Shown in pieces: positions 43,513 to 53,158 of a stretch of 64,000 nucleotides of DNA; the stretch's first letter is position 1; every line of letters starts with the position of its first letter. The notes under the pieces were generated by a model. It made no database searches and was not told the origin of the DNA. It was given only the letters and a program-made list of their open reading frames with translations. The stretch spans positions 62,001 through 126,000 of the forward strand of contig AAVV01000006.1 of the NCBI GenBank assembly GCA_000169115.1, given 5' to 3'. This DNA is from a marine gamma proteobacterium HTCC2080 (GTDB lineage Bacteria > Pseudomonadota > Gammaproteobacteria > Pseudomonadales > Halieaceae). The translations under genes and the position numbers were made by a program.

Positions 43513-46500
43513 TTACACCGTCACAGCATTTCCTCGGAAGATCTTTGACAGATAACGACTTTCTTTTGGCGACGGAGCAGGGACAGAGCATTGCATGACC
43601 GCTGCAACCAGTCGTTCCATTTCCTCAGAAAGCTCCTGATCGTTTGAAGGTTCTTCGGTGTGGGCCCTGCGAGTTAACTGCACCTGATTGACTGCAGGAA
43701 CGGTCGGTAAACGTTCACCTTCCACACCTAGCGTCACCGTAAATGCATGCAGTGAGTTTTTGACGAACAGCGCTAACGCAAACTCTTCACGGGTTGACGC
43801 TAAAGAGGTCTCGGGTGTAAGCAATACGATTTGGCAGCTGGGTATCAAAGCTGCAATCCGTGCACTGCGGAAATGATGGGTAAGCTGCTGGTGAACGAGT
43901 TGCCGGAACTGTTCATCGGATAGCACGCGATCCCAGTCACCACCGCGGTCTCCCGCCAGCGCATTTAGGGGTAAGCGCTCAAAGGGGCTGCTGACAACAA
44001 CGTCGAATCCGCCGTCATGGCGCAGCAAGTTATCTAGGGCACCCTCGATATCGTCACCGATGCAGCGCACGTCGATATTTTCCACACTGTCACACTCGAG
44101 TGCGTGATATAGCGTGGTTTTGGTTTCTTCAGAGCGCGTTAAGATCCAGAGCTTTTCAACACCATTCGATTTAAACCCCTTCGCAATTTCTGTGATCTCA
44201 TTACGCATGCAGTCGCCTAATATCACAACGCGCTTGCCACTAAGCCGAGCCAAATCTTTTTCACTTGGTGAAAGGAGTAATTCGCCTTCGGTTACCGAGC
44301 GGTCAAATTTCAGGCCGCCGGAAGGGTGGAAAGTCTCACCACTGACGATTTCATCGGCGAGGTGAAATACGGTCGACAAGCCGACTTGCTCATCTGTTGG
44401 CATTTTATGAAGGTGCAGTCGATTTAAAATTCCCGACTCGATCTGGGTCGCCGATCTTTTGCAGGCTTCCTTGTCAAAGAAGGGAGAGGGCGCGTCGACG
44501 AAAGAGCCCAAGAACTCGTCTTTGTCTTCAGTCGTAAAAATACCTGCGTTGACCAATCGCTCGACGAGCTTGACTGCCATGCCCATGTGCAGCAGGCATT
44601 TACTCGAGCTTCCTGTTCCCCCTGAGTCTTTTACTTGTGAGTAAAGACGGCTTAGTACTGAAGGTAGGTTGTGGGTGGGAAGAACCTCAACGGCATTAGC
44701 GGAGAGTTTCCTGATCTCTTCAATCGGATAGCCATCGGCGACAGCAGATATGATGGCGGCATGGACCTGATTAAGGCGTTTGTTTTCGAGAACTAATCTC
44801 CCGCGACGATCAAATAAACCCGGGGCATCGCCCAATCCTCGAAGTCGTGCTCCATCAACAGGGCCAGGTGCCAGGGCATTGATCTGAATTTCTGGTCCAA
44901 GATGGCGAGACAGGATCTCGGCGAGCACACGTTGTCCCGCCTTGGACACGGCGTAGTCAGCGCGGTTGGGGTAGGCCACGGCCACGTATTTCTCACCACC
45001 AAAATAACTTGAAACGTTAAGTATCGAGCCCCGCCCTTTATCTTTCATTAGCGGGCCAAACTTACGTATTAGAGAATAGTTGGAGATTAGGTTCGCTTCC
45101 ATGGTGCGATCCCAGTCTTTTAGGGTCATATCAACAACCATTTCCTCGGCACCGGAAATGCCCGCGTTGTTAATTAAAAAATCGACTTGACCGAAGAGGT
45201 CTACGGCATGCTGATGCAATGTTTCTAGCGCCGCCGGATCTCCAACGTCGATATTGGCAAGCACATGAATTCGATTGTCAGCATTGGGGTAGCCAATGCC
45301 ACTAAGCTCCGCAACAATTTCAGCCTTTGCCTCTATAAGTTTGGCTTCACTGCGAGCACTTAATAGCACCCGGGCTCCGGCGATAGCGAGGTAGCGTCCC
45401 AATTGTAGGCCTATGCCAAGGCTGCCACCTGTGATGACGGCGGTTTTTCCTTTGTGCAAGCCGGGTAAAACACGCATCAGCGATGTGGGCATGGCGCCTT
45501 TACCTGTGGCGCGTTTAATATCCTTTGGAATCCAGAGGTTAATCGGATCCATCTGCCGCACGCGGTTAGTGAGGGTTGCAGCCCAATCTGCCGCAAAGGG
45601 GAGGGCATCTCTATCCTCAGTGTCGTAGCGCACCAACTGGTTGGGTTGCACTGACCAAGAAAGTTCTCCCGCTGCTTTTAGTGTTTCATCTTCATGGCGC
45701 CAACCGCGAATTAGGGCTTCATTAGAGGCGCGAATGACTTCATTCAGTAAATTACCATGTCCATCACTGGCGTTGGTGACATAGGTAATGGCGGGGGGAT
45801 CACATTTTCCAAACCAGCGGCTTAAGTTGGTGGCGAGGGTGGAGGCAAAAGCTACGGGTGCCACGACCTCGTCCTTGACGAAATTCTCTACATCGTCGTC
45901 GGTTGCTGAACAGATTGAGTAACCATATTGACCATTTTTCTTCTGCGGAAGAACAATAACGCCATCAAGTCGGCCGAAGTGGTCGTCTATGAATTGCATG
46001 GTTCTGTCTACAGATTCCCGGCGCAAGGGGTCAAGGTGCGAAAGTTGAACGGATTCAAGCTCTCGTGCTTGGATAATCGACCGTGCGTGGCCTACTGACT
46101 CAAGATTTCTAAATGCTAGCAGCACTCGTGCGCCACTCTCAGTGTGTCGCTCAGCGAAGGTCACGGCTTCCTCGTAGTCGGAGCCGCCCAATATCAGCAC
46201 AATATGATCTGATAAATCTTCTAGCCGCTTATCGGGCCAGGACACAAGCTGAGATCGACTCTGAGCAGGCACCTGCATACCGTTAGTGACCTCAACCGCA
46301 TGACCCGAAACCGCAGCAGATTCCCCTGAGGCGAGCCAAGTAATTGAAGAGGCCACATCGGTGGGTGTTGGGTAGCGGTATTCAAGCCCTTCTTCACCTT
46401 CGCGAGTCGTAATCATGAGGTCGCGGAATTCGCGGCCCGTGCTGCCCGGCTCCAGGTTCTGAAGCTCGTCCATGCGGGCAAACACCGTGTCGATACGCTC

Positions 46501-47163
46501 AGACTCAATCGGTCCGGGAAATACAGTATTGACACGAATGCCTTGCTCTTCCCCAAGCTCAAGCGCGAGTCCCTTGGATAGGGCGTTTAGGCCAGACTTG
46601 GGAACCACGTAGGGTATGCGACCAAAATAGTGCGTTCGCGAAAAGATTGTCGATACGTTGATGATGGATGCACCCACTGACATATGTGGAGCGGCCGCAC
46701 GCGCCATGTTCCACGGTGCGCCCAATAGGTTCATGGCGGAATCGAACATCGTTTGATCGGATCCGGCGGTCTTCATTTCTACATCTGAAAAGGGAATATC
46801 TCTTAGCGTGTATTTGGGGCCTGCTGCACCGGCATTATTGACCAGCACGTCAATGGTGCCGAAGGCCTCCACGGTGTCCGCAACGATTCGTCGACAAACT
46901 TCAGGGTCGGCGCAATCGCCCACAGTAACCACCATGTTTTCCCTGTCAAAACCGTCATCGCAGAGTGAATCTACAAACTCCTCAAGCTTGCTGATATCAC
47001 GCCCTGTCATCATCACTCTGGCACCCTCGCAGAGCAATTGTCGGGTAATAAACCGGCCAATCGATCCGGCAGCGCCCGTTAAGATAATCGATTTATTGTC
47101 CAGTCTTTTTCCTGACTTGGACTGACTGGTCATGTCATCGGTGAATTGCACGAAATCATTCAT
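43513..47163 (-). CDS. mcr: Malonyl-CoA reductase, bifunctional (3-hydroxypropionate-forming)
   Basis: A 1216-aa NADPH enzyme, nearly the same length as Chloroflexus Mcr (about 1220 aa). The C-terminal half would reduce malonyl-CoA to malonate semialdehyde and the N-terminal half would reduce that to 3-hydroxypropionate. Each half is a pair of SDR folds. N-half: TGAAGSIG 29-36, NNAG 109-112, Ser171, Tyr185 and Lys189 (YVVPK), then a degenerate SDR from about 315 (IVLILGGSDYEEAV). C-half: TGGSLGIG 578-585, NNAG 665-668, Ser718, Tyr737 and Lys741 (YAVSK), then another degenerate SDR (VVILGDCMRNEI). Both active sites look complete. The start ATG overlaps the pcs stop (ATGA). Assignment rests on length, domain order and pairing with pcs. 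Confidence 0.95.
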   Translation of the reverse strand: MNDFVQFTDDMTSQSKSGKRLDNKSIILTGAAGSIGRFITRQLLCEGARVMMTGRDISKLEEFVDSLCDDGFDRENMVVTVGDCADPEVCRRIVADTVEAFGTIDVLVNNAGAAGPKYTLRDIPFSDVEMKTAGSDQTMFDSAMNLLGAPWNMARAAAPHMSVGASIINVSTIFSRTHYFGRIPYVVPKSGLNALSKGLALELGEEQGIRVNTVFPGPIESERIDTVFARMDELQNLEPGSTGREFRDLMITTREGEEGLEYRYPTPTDVASSITWLASGESAAVSGHAVEVTNGMQVPAQSRSQLVSWPDKRLEDLSDHIVLILGGSDYEEAVTFAERHTESGARVLLAFRNLESVGHARSIIQARELESVQLSHLDPLRRESVDRTMQFIDDHFGRLDGVIVLPQKKNGQYGYSICSATDDDVENFVKDEVVAPVAFASTLATNLSRWFGKCDPPAITYVTNASDGHGNLLNEVIRASNEALIRGWRHEDETLKAAGELSWSVQPNQLVRYDTEDRDALPFAADWAATLTNRVRQMDPINLWIPKDIKRATGKGAMPTSLMRVLPGLHKGKTAVITGGSLGIGLQLGRYLAIAGARVLLSARSEAKLIEAKAEIVAELSGIGYPNADNRIHVLANIDVGDPAALETLHQHAVDLFGQVDFLINNAGISGAEEMVVDMTLKDWDRTMEANLISNYSLIRKFGPLMKDKGRGSILNVSSYFGGEKYVAVAYPNRADYAVSKAGQRVLAEILSRHLGPEIQINALAPGPVDGARLRGLGDAPGLFDRRGRLVLENKRLNQVHAAIISAVADGYPIEEIRKLSANAVEVLPTHNLPSVLSRLYSQVKDSGGTGSSSKCLLHMGMAVKLVERLVNAGIFTTEDKDEFLGSFVDAPSPFFDKEACKRSATQIESGILNRLHLHKMPTDEQVGLSTVFHLADEIVSGETFHPSGGLKFDRSVTEGELLLSPSEKDLARLSGKRVVILGDCMRNEITEIAKGFKSNGVEKLWILTRSEETKTTLYHALECDSVENIDVRCIGDDIEGALDNLLRHDGGFDVVVSSPFERLPLNALAGDRGGDWDRVLSDEQFRQLVHQQLTHHFRSARIAALIPSCQIVLLTPETSLASTREEFALALFVKNSLHAFTVTLGVEGERLPTVPAVNQVQLTRRAHTEEPSNDQELSEEMERLVAAVMQCSVPAPSPKESRYLSKIFRGNAVTV

Positions 47164-50100
47164 CGGAGCGCTCCTGCTGAGCCGGTTTCTACTTGAGTTA
47201 TTTGCTCACCGCGCTCTGCCGCATCTCGCAATGCCCAGGCTCGATAAAGCTCGTCTTTGGTTTTCAGGCCTTCCCGCGGCAAGGCGTGCACTGCAACGTA
47301 ATTAGCGCCCTGATGGCGGTTCTCCCACATGGCTTGGTGAGCTTCGGGAAGCTCATCCATGGTGACGGGTGTAGGCGGAAGTACAGCGAGCAGACCTGAG
47401 GCGATCTGCTCCTGCATTTCGGCGAACTCTCTTGAGGTGTTGAGGTGTGTGCCTCGAATCTCCGCTGTAGGCATGAGTATGCGTCGCTGACGCGTCCAGA
47501 CCTGAGGTGCATAAAAGCTAAAGCACTGTCCCTCAAGGTCTTCGGCATAGACCACCCGACCGGTGTTGGGTTTTACCAGTGCGGAAGCAAGGGCAAGGCC
47601 GTCCCGTCCGCGCCGTTCAAAGACAATGTCAGGTAGTCCACGTTTGTCTAATGTGTTTCTAAGCGCTGGGGCAATAGCGGAGCCGATAGGCTTGAGTGTT
47701 TTGTCGGAGAACTCTCTCACGGCCTCGCGAAAAGCCAGTGACTCGGTAAACGGATCTGGCATGCCTGGAAAAGGTCCCGGAGGCATAAAGTCGTTACCCA
47801 AGCGTTTCGCAATTTCTTCGATGCTAACGACGCCCCGAACCCTTGGGCCAAACCCCAGAGAACTGACGAACTCCCGCTGGGCGATAGTGTCGACCAAAAC
47901 GGCAACTTGCCCGCCGTTTTGGCAAGCGACTTCTATGGCTTCAATCGCAACATTATCAACGATGCCATCATCCGCTCCGGGTCCATATACAATCAAGATG
48001 GTTTGCCCTGGTCTTAAACCAGCCCTACGAAACATGGTTGCAGGGGAAGAGGCGCCGGGTTTGCCTAAAAAGGTAAAGCGATAACCCGAAGATGCGCCGT
48101 AAAATGCCAGCACGCCGTTATTACCCAGCAGCTGGAACGTTCTAGGAAACGCATTTTCGCCTGCATGTGATACCGCATAGTCGATATTACCGCCGACAGC
48201 GTCCTCTGCAGCGGCGACGAAAGGTAAGCCCGCTTCATGCCAAGCTTGCCATTCTTTTGGATCGTCTGGTACGGCAGTGAAAATATCCTGCCAGCGGCTG
48301 TCTTTACGGTTGATGGGTGAGCCGCCAGCCGCCGTGACCCGGGTTGCCCGCTGGTCACTGGATACCATGCCTAAGCAAGAAAGACCGCTAGCTGTTGCGC
48401 TTCTAAGACAGTCGTAGCCCGTACCTGTGGAGGCACCTTCAACGAAAAGGCGTCGCCCCGTTTCAATATTCAACGTGGTAAATAGGGCTCTTTGAATGGT
48501 GCCCATGGTTAGGCCATAAGAACCTGCTTCTTCAAAGGTTAGTGAGCTCAGTTTAGGGTGTAGCTGTGGTCCTTGAACGGCTAGGAACTGACCGTGACAG
48601 CCGTCGTTACGCTCGTATCCCTGAATGCGGAAATCTGCCGCCATGGGGTCTAATCCCTGGTCAGGCGACATCAACTCGCTTTGTCCCGAATAAACGGTTA
48701 CTAAGTCCCCTACCGACAGTCGTCCTTCCGAAACCAGCTCGGCACCGAGTGATACCACTATACCAACGCCTCCTGAGCCGGTTACCTGAACATCAGATTC
48801 TCGGGCATCAAAAGGCGAAACCGGTATGCCTGTGATCGCCCAGATATCGTTGAAGTTAACTTCCGATGCGAGAATGTATATCAGCGCTTCGGCGGCTTTC
48901 GGTTCGGGGGTTGGGAATACCAGTTTGCGCTCAGCTACTTTGGGGTCGCCATGCTCCGGTGCACCATCGAGGCTAGACCTGGCGACTCCCCAGCCATACT
49001 GATGACTGGGTATGGGCGTTACACCCGGGAAAAAACTCGCGCCCACGGGCAGGAGATTGCCCGACGATTCGAGCTCGTCGAGTTGCTCCTCGCCGGGGTA
49101 GGGTGGCACCGTCTTTGGTTGGCAGGGTAATGGCGAACTGCGCTTTTCAAGGAACGCAGTGATTCCTGTGGGTCCCGAAGCGGGGTCACACACTGACTCA
49201 GCGAATAAACGTGCTTCGGCGTCGAGGCCTGCGGTGACGCCTTGCTCTAAACCGGTGAAGGTGGCCTCAAGGATACGTTGGGCAACATGTTCACGCCCGC
49301 CAGCTGCAAGCTGCTCAAGGGCGGCTGTTACCTCTGGGTGTTCCTTGATGTTGTTACTGGGTAACAATGCGTCCTCGCGTTGAGCGAGCAGTGCCTTGTG
49401 GCGGTCCAAAACGCCAGAAATCTGGCTGTTACCGGCAAAATGCTCGCGTAATCGGGACATCGCACGATTGAGGGCAGATTCACTGCCAACCGGTACGACC
49501 TCATCCACTAACCCTATGCGTTGCGCCCATTCAGAGTCGATGGGGCGGCCCCTGAGCATAATGCCCAGTGCGTTAGCGACGCCCTCATCACCTTGGCGGT
49601 CCTGCAATTTACGCGTTAAGCGTTGAGTGCCGCCATAACCCGGGAGTAAGTTGAGGTTGACCTCGGGCTGGCCGAAGGTGGCTTGATCCGCGGCAATCAC
49701 ATAGGCGCAGGACAGCAGTAGCTCGTTACCCCCACCCAATGCCGGACCGTTTATGGCGGCGATAACGGGCATATCGAGACTTTCTATCGCGGCGAAGGCG
49801 GCCTGCGCTGCGTGGGGGGGCGTTAATGCTGAAGCGGTATCGCCAACTTCCCCAATTTTTAATAACTCTTTAACGTCTGCACCTGCAACAAAAGTGCCCC
49901 GTGCCCCAGTCACAACTAAGGCGTCGATATCGCTTTGATGTTTGATTTGGTGAATAACCGTGTGCAGCTCGTCCAGCGCCCGCTCATTTAAGGCATTAAC
50001 TGGCGGATTGGTGATAGCCAGCAGGGCGACAGTATGGCTGTCCGTCAGGCGGTGTATTTCAAGTCTGATATAGCGCCAGGTTTGCACAATCTGTCGGGCT

Positions 50101-52580
50101 TGCGCGAGCGCGCCGTGATCGCGCCACTGGCTGATGGCGTCCCGAATAACGTCGACAACCTCGGGATTCTTTAAAGTTGAGATGTCGCCCAAGGGGGCAT
50201 CAAGAAGCAGTCCTCGTAGGGTGCGACGCATATACTTACCCGAACGGGTTTCGGGAAATGCGGGTACCACAAGAAAGTCTGATGGAACTGCAGTGGCGCC
50301 TTTTTCACTGCGCACAAGTCCTTGCAAGCGGCTGAAATCATCATCATTTAATTTACGGCCAGGAGCGGCGACTAAGAAAGCGACTGGGGTTTCGCCTTTT
50401 TCATCGTGAGGTGCGCCCACAACTACGACGTTGCCCAATGGTGAGTCTTCCCGCAGTGTTTTGTCCCGCAGAATGGCGCCTTCAATCTCCTCAGTGCCAA
50501 TACGATGACCTGAGACATTGATAACGTCATCCGAGCGGCCGTGAAGTGTGAATCCGCCGTCTTCATGACGCCGTGCGTAATCACCCTGAGTGTAGCTGTA
50601 GCCCTCGCTCCAGCGATCGAAATAAACCGCCTTGAAGCGCTCGACGTCACCGCACCAGTTTTCGCTCCCAAAGTGCTCTTTATCACCCCACAACGTATGC
50701 GCTAAATATGGATAGGGGCTAGTGATTACTAACTCACCTTTCTCGCCCACCTCCGCCTCGCGCCACTGGGATACGCCATCGGCCCCGGTTGATTCTGCAA
50801 CTCTAACTTGAGCTTGTATCCAGGGAAGGGCCCAAGTTTTGGCATCAGGCTGAAGATCTTTATAACCGCCGGAGTGACACGAAAACACAATGCCGCCGTG
50901 CTCGGTTGCCCAGTAAGAGTTGATGTAATGGGAGCAAATGTTTTCCATGGCAAATTGCTGCACCGCCGGCGACACCGGCTCCGCGCAAAAGGTGCCGGCA
51001 CGCAGTGAGCTCATGTCAAAGGCAGCCATGTCTCGAGTGCTTGCGGGGTCAGTCATCACCGCCTTTAAGAAAGTAGAGCCCGCTTTAAACAAAGTAATGC
51101 CATATCTCTCAATGGTTGCCGCGAAACGTCCTGCATGAGGGAACAGTGGTGAGCCCTCGCAAACTACCGTGGTCATACCCATCGAGAGTGGTGCTGCAAT
51201 GAGGTATGACTGGCCCGTAATCCAGCCAGGATCGCCAACGACATACATGACATCGTCAGGTGTGCCTTCAAATACTGCATGCATTGAATGCGTAACTCCG
51301 GCTAACCAGGCTCCGTGGGTGTGAACCACGCCTTTGGGCTTTCCGGTAGAGCCAGAGGTGTAGATTATGAACAGAGGCCAGTTGGCTTCCACGGGAACCA
51401 CAGCTTCCAATCGATACAGAGTTGCTTGGAAATCGGTGTCGCTCAGGGTGTCAAAATAAGCCATATCCTTTGCTTTGAGCTCAGCCAAAAATTCCTGCTT
51501 GGCGGTTGCTACTAAATCGTCTGAATAGGCATCTCGATCATATTCAATGACCTCCTGGCCTGTGTATCGAGCCACCACAACTTTGCTAATATCGTGACCA
51601 ACTTGTGATAAAGCTATCGCAACCTCGGTACGCAGTTTGGCGCTGACTTCTGGAGTTATATTGGGCATTTCGGCCAAAATACCGCCAAGTTCTCGCATTA
51701 TATCGGCACGTTCGAGGGTGATCTCTCCGGCTAACGCATGGGTAACGGCGTCTAAAAGCCCTTGGCTATCTGCCATATCGGGATAGTCGTTGAGGGTGTC
51801 CGATAGCGCCTTAAGTGCGGCTTCTCTAGGAACATAATTATCGAGTGCTGGGTCGGTGTACTGGCTCTTAAAAGGAACGGCTTCAGCGTTGCGGTAGCCG
51901 CCATCAGCGGTGATAACGACCTTAGCTCCGGCGTCATGCAGACGATCAGACAGGGTCTTGGCTGAAAACCCGCCAAATACCGGCGTGTAGATAATGCCCA
52001 ACCGCTGCGCCGCGAGAATATAAAAAATCTGCTCGGGGATGTTCGGCATGTTCAGCGCGATGCGATCACCCGTCTTCAACCCTAAATTGGTGAGCACGCG
52101 AGCGCGAACGACTACCTCTAGCAACAACCCGCGGTAGCTAAACTGCTGTTCGGTTACGGGGCCACCTCGGCCGCCATTTTTTGAAGGGTCCCAGCGATCA
52201 CCCTCAAAAATTAGAGCTTTATTGGCACCGCGACCTTGCAACACATGACGGTCGATTTCATTGAAGGAAGCGTTAGTCTGCGCCCCAACAAACCAACGGA
52301 GATAGGGCGCCTGGCTTTCGTCAAGTACAGAACTCCAAGGGCTTTCGTCCTGCGCGAGCGCGCCGGAAGTGACGAACTCGCCTGTATTTGCAGCAAACCC
52401 CGCCCAGCACTGAGCGGCAAGGTCAAAGTTTACCCACTGTTTGGCCTGAGCATCGAACCAATGAATGTTACGCCGAGCAACATCTCCAAAGAAATCTTGT
52501 GGTGATTCATTGATCAAACGGCGGAGGGCATCCTCCCCCGCCTGTGAGCCTATTTGCTCCCAAGCGACCCCTACAGTCAT
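47160..52580 (-). CDS. pcs: Propionyl-CoA synthase, trifunctional
   Basis: An 1806-aa fusion matching Chloroflexus Pcs (1822 aa) in size and order; it converts 3-hydroxypropionate to propionyl-CoA with ATP, CoA and NADPH. Ligase domain (about 1-840): P-loop IIYTSGSTGKPKG at 405-417, YWATEHGG and catalytic Lys782 in ETRSGKYMRR; about 150 residues before the P-loop are extra compared with ordinary acetyl-CoA synthetase. Hydratase domain (about 845-1140): FVAGADVKE, with both catalytic glutamates, Glu953 (GGGNELLL) and Glu973 (GQPEVNL), 20 apart as in true hydratases. Reductase domain (about 1215-1806): zinc-free MDR with FVEGASTGTGYDCLRSA. ATG 52580 has GGGAG 8 bases upstream; a GTG 51 bases earlier is unlikely. 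Confidence 0.95.
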   Translation of the reverse strand: MTVGVAWEQIGSQAGEDALRRLINESPQDFFGDVARRNIHWFDAQAKQWVNFDLAAQCWAGFAANTGEFVTSGALAQDESPWSSVLDESQAPYLRWFVGAQTNASFNEIDRHVLQGRGANKALIFEGDRWDPSKNGGRGGPVTEQQFSYRGLLLEVVVRARVLTNLGLKTGDRIALNMPNIPEQIFYILAAQRLGIIYTPVFGGFSAKTLSDRLHDAGAKVVITADGGYRNAEAVPFKSQYTDPALDNYVPREAALKALSDTLNDYPDMADSQGLLDAVTHALAGEITLERADIMRELGGILAEMPNITPEVSAKLRTEVAIALSQVGHDISKVVVARYTGQEVIEYDRDAYSDDLVATAKQEFLAELKAKDMAYFDTLSDTDFQATLYRLEAVVPVEANWPLFIIYTSGSTGKPKGVVHTHGAWLAGVTHSMHAVFEGTPDDVMYVVGDPGWITGQSYLIAAPLSMGMTTVVCEGSPLFPHAGRFAATIERYGITLFKAGSTFLKAVMTDPASTRDMAAFDMSSLRAGTFCAEPVSPAVQQFAMENICSHYINSYWATEHGGIVFSCHSGGYKDLQPDAKTWALPWIQAQVRVAESTGADGVSQWREAEVGEKGELVITSPYPYLAHTLWGDKEHFGSENWCGDVERFKAVYFDRWSEGYSYTQGDYARRHEDGGFTLHGRSDDVINVSGHRIGTEEIEGAILRDKTLREDSPLGNVVVVGAPHDEKGETPVAFLVAAPGRKLNDDDFSRLQGLVRSEKGATAVPSDFLVVPAFPETRSGKYMRRTLRGLLLDAPLGDISTLKNPEVVDVIRDAISQWRDHGALAQARQIVQTWRYIRLEIHRLTDSHTVALLAITNPPVNALNERALDELHTVIHQIKHQSDIDALVVTGARGTFVAGADVKELLKIGEVGDTASALTPPHAAQAAFAAIESLDMPVIAAINGPALGGGNELLLSCAYVIAADQATFGQPEVNLNLLPGYGGTQRLTRKLQDRQGDEGVANALGIMLRGRPIDSEWAQRIGLVDEVVPVGSESALNRAMSRLREHFAGNSQISGVLDRHKALLAQREDALLPSNNIKEHPEVTAALEQLAAGGREHVAQRILEATFTGLEQGVTAGLDAEARLFAESVCDPASGPTGITAFLEKRSSPLPCQPKTVPPYPGEEQLDELESSGNLLPVGASFFPGVTPIPSHQYGWGVARSSLDGAPEHGDPKVAERKLVFPTPEPKAAEALIYILASEVNFNDIWAITGIPVSPFDARESDVQVTGSGGVGIVVSLGAELVSEGRLSVGDLVTVYSGQSELMSPDQGLDPMAADFRIQGYERNDGCHGQFLAVQGPQLHPKLSSLTFEEAGSYGLTMGTIQRALFTTLNIETGRRLFVEGASTGTGYDCLRSATASGLSCLGMVSSDQRATRVTAAGGSPINRKDSRWQDIFTAVPDDPKEWQAWHEAGLPFVAAAEDAVGGNIDYAVSHAGENAFPRTFQLLGNNGVLAFYGASSGYRFTFLGKPGASSPATMFRRAGLRPGQTILIVYGPGADDGIVDNVAIEAIEVACQNGGQVAVLVDTIAQREFVSSLGFGPRVRGVVSIEEIAKRLGNDFMPPGPFPGMPDPFTESLAFREAVREFSDKTLKPIGSAIAPALRNTLDKRGLPDIVFERRGRDGLALASALVKPNTGRVVYAEDLEGQCFSFYAPQVWTRQRRILMPTAEIRGTHLNTSREFAEMQEQIASGLLAVLPPTPVTMDELPEAHQAMWENRHQGANYVAVHALPREGLKTKDELYRAWALRDAAERGEQITQVETGSAGALR

Positions 52581-52693
52581 ATGAAGTTCTCCCTGTGAGC
52601 GCTTTAGGCTCCGTTCAAAAGAGGGTGCCACCGTGATTCAGCGGTACCGATTTCAGAGTAGTGCTACAGCCAACGTTTCTAATTTTTATGGGT

Positions 52694-52713
52694 AAGAGAG
52701 CGTCGTCTCTCTT
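52694..52713. promoter_or_regulatory. Inverted repeat in pcs leader region
   Basis: AAGAGAG and CTCTCTT are separated by CGTCGT (7-6-7). It sits about 115 bases upstream of the pcs ATG. It has no T-run on either side, so it is more likely a leader hairpin or operator than a terminator. Confidence 0.4.
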
Positions 52714-52787
52714 CAATTGACCCGAACATGAGGACAGTTACGCCATCAGAATGTCGGCGGATTAGAAATAATGGCATTTTTACACTT

Positions 52788-52804
52788 GGAATTTAGACAA
52801 TTCC
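52788..52804. promoter_or_regulatory. Candidate operator dyad upstream of pcs
   Basis: GGAATT-TAGAC-AATTCC is a perfect 6-5-6 dyad in AT-rich DNA, about 210 bases upstream of the pcs start. Size and symmetry suit a dimeric regulator such as a LysR- or TetR-type protein, but no regulator gene is adjacent. Confidence 0.35.
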
Positions 52805-53158
52805 TGAAAAACCCGAGGATTTCGGTCATCTCAGCAGAATTTGTAGGCTTGAGGCCAATTTAGGGGTCTGGCTTGTTTTCTGTGCCTAAAGTGGTTTGTA
52901 GTAGACAAGTCGTAGTAGAAACAATGAGCAGTAGTAAGACTTGGGTGTTTGTTGTGCTTTTGGAATATCAGTGGCGGTTCATTCTTTATGTCGGGATCAA
53001 AAAAAACCGTTGCTGCTAGTGTAAGCCGCCATTATTTTTTCAGCGGTCATCCGTTCTCATAATTTGAGGCTAAATTACAGGCCCTTAAATTTTTGCCTAC
53101 GTTATGCCTTCTTATGATTCACTTAGAGATTGCTGGAGTTTTTTTCAGGAGATAGCAC

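Larger units (their letters stand above)
52581..53158. other. Divergent regulatory region between pcs and the cyclase gene
   Basis: A 578-base non-coding stretch, long for this compact window, separating pcs (minus) from the cyclase-family gene (plus). It is AT-rich from about 52780 to 53100 and holds at least two inverted repeats (listed separately). No ORF with a convincing start or family match was found. It probably carries promoters for both directions and a long pcs leader. Confidence 0.6.

Noticed and set aside
47563-48084. 173-codon plus-strand reading frame opposite pcs
   Set aside because: It lies wholly within the conserved reductase domain of pcs on the other strand, has Ser/Pro/Ala/Thr-rich composition typical of an antisense frame, and shows no start signal.
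52619-52631. GTG start for pcs 51 bases upstream of the chosen ATG
   Set aside because: The ATG at 52580 has GGGAG at ideal spacing and gives the conserved N-terminus; the upstream residues look like untranslated leader.
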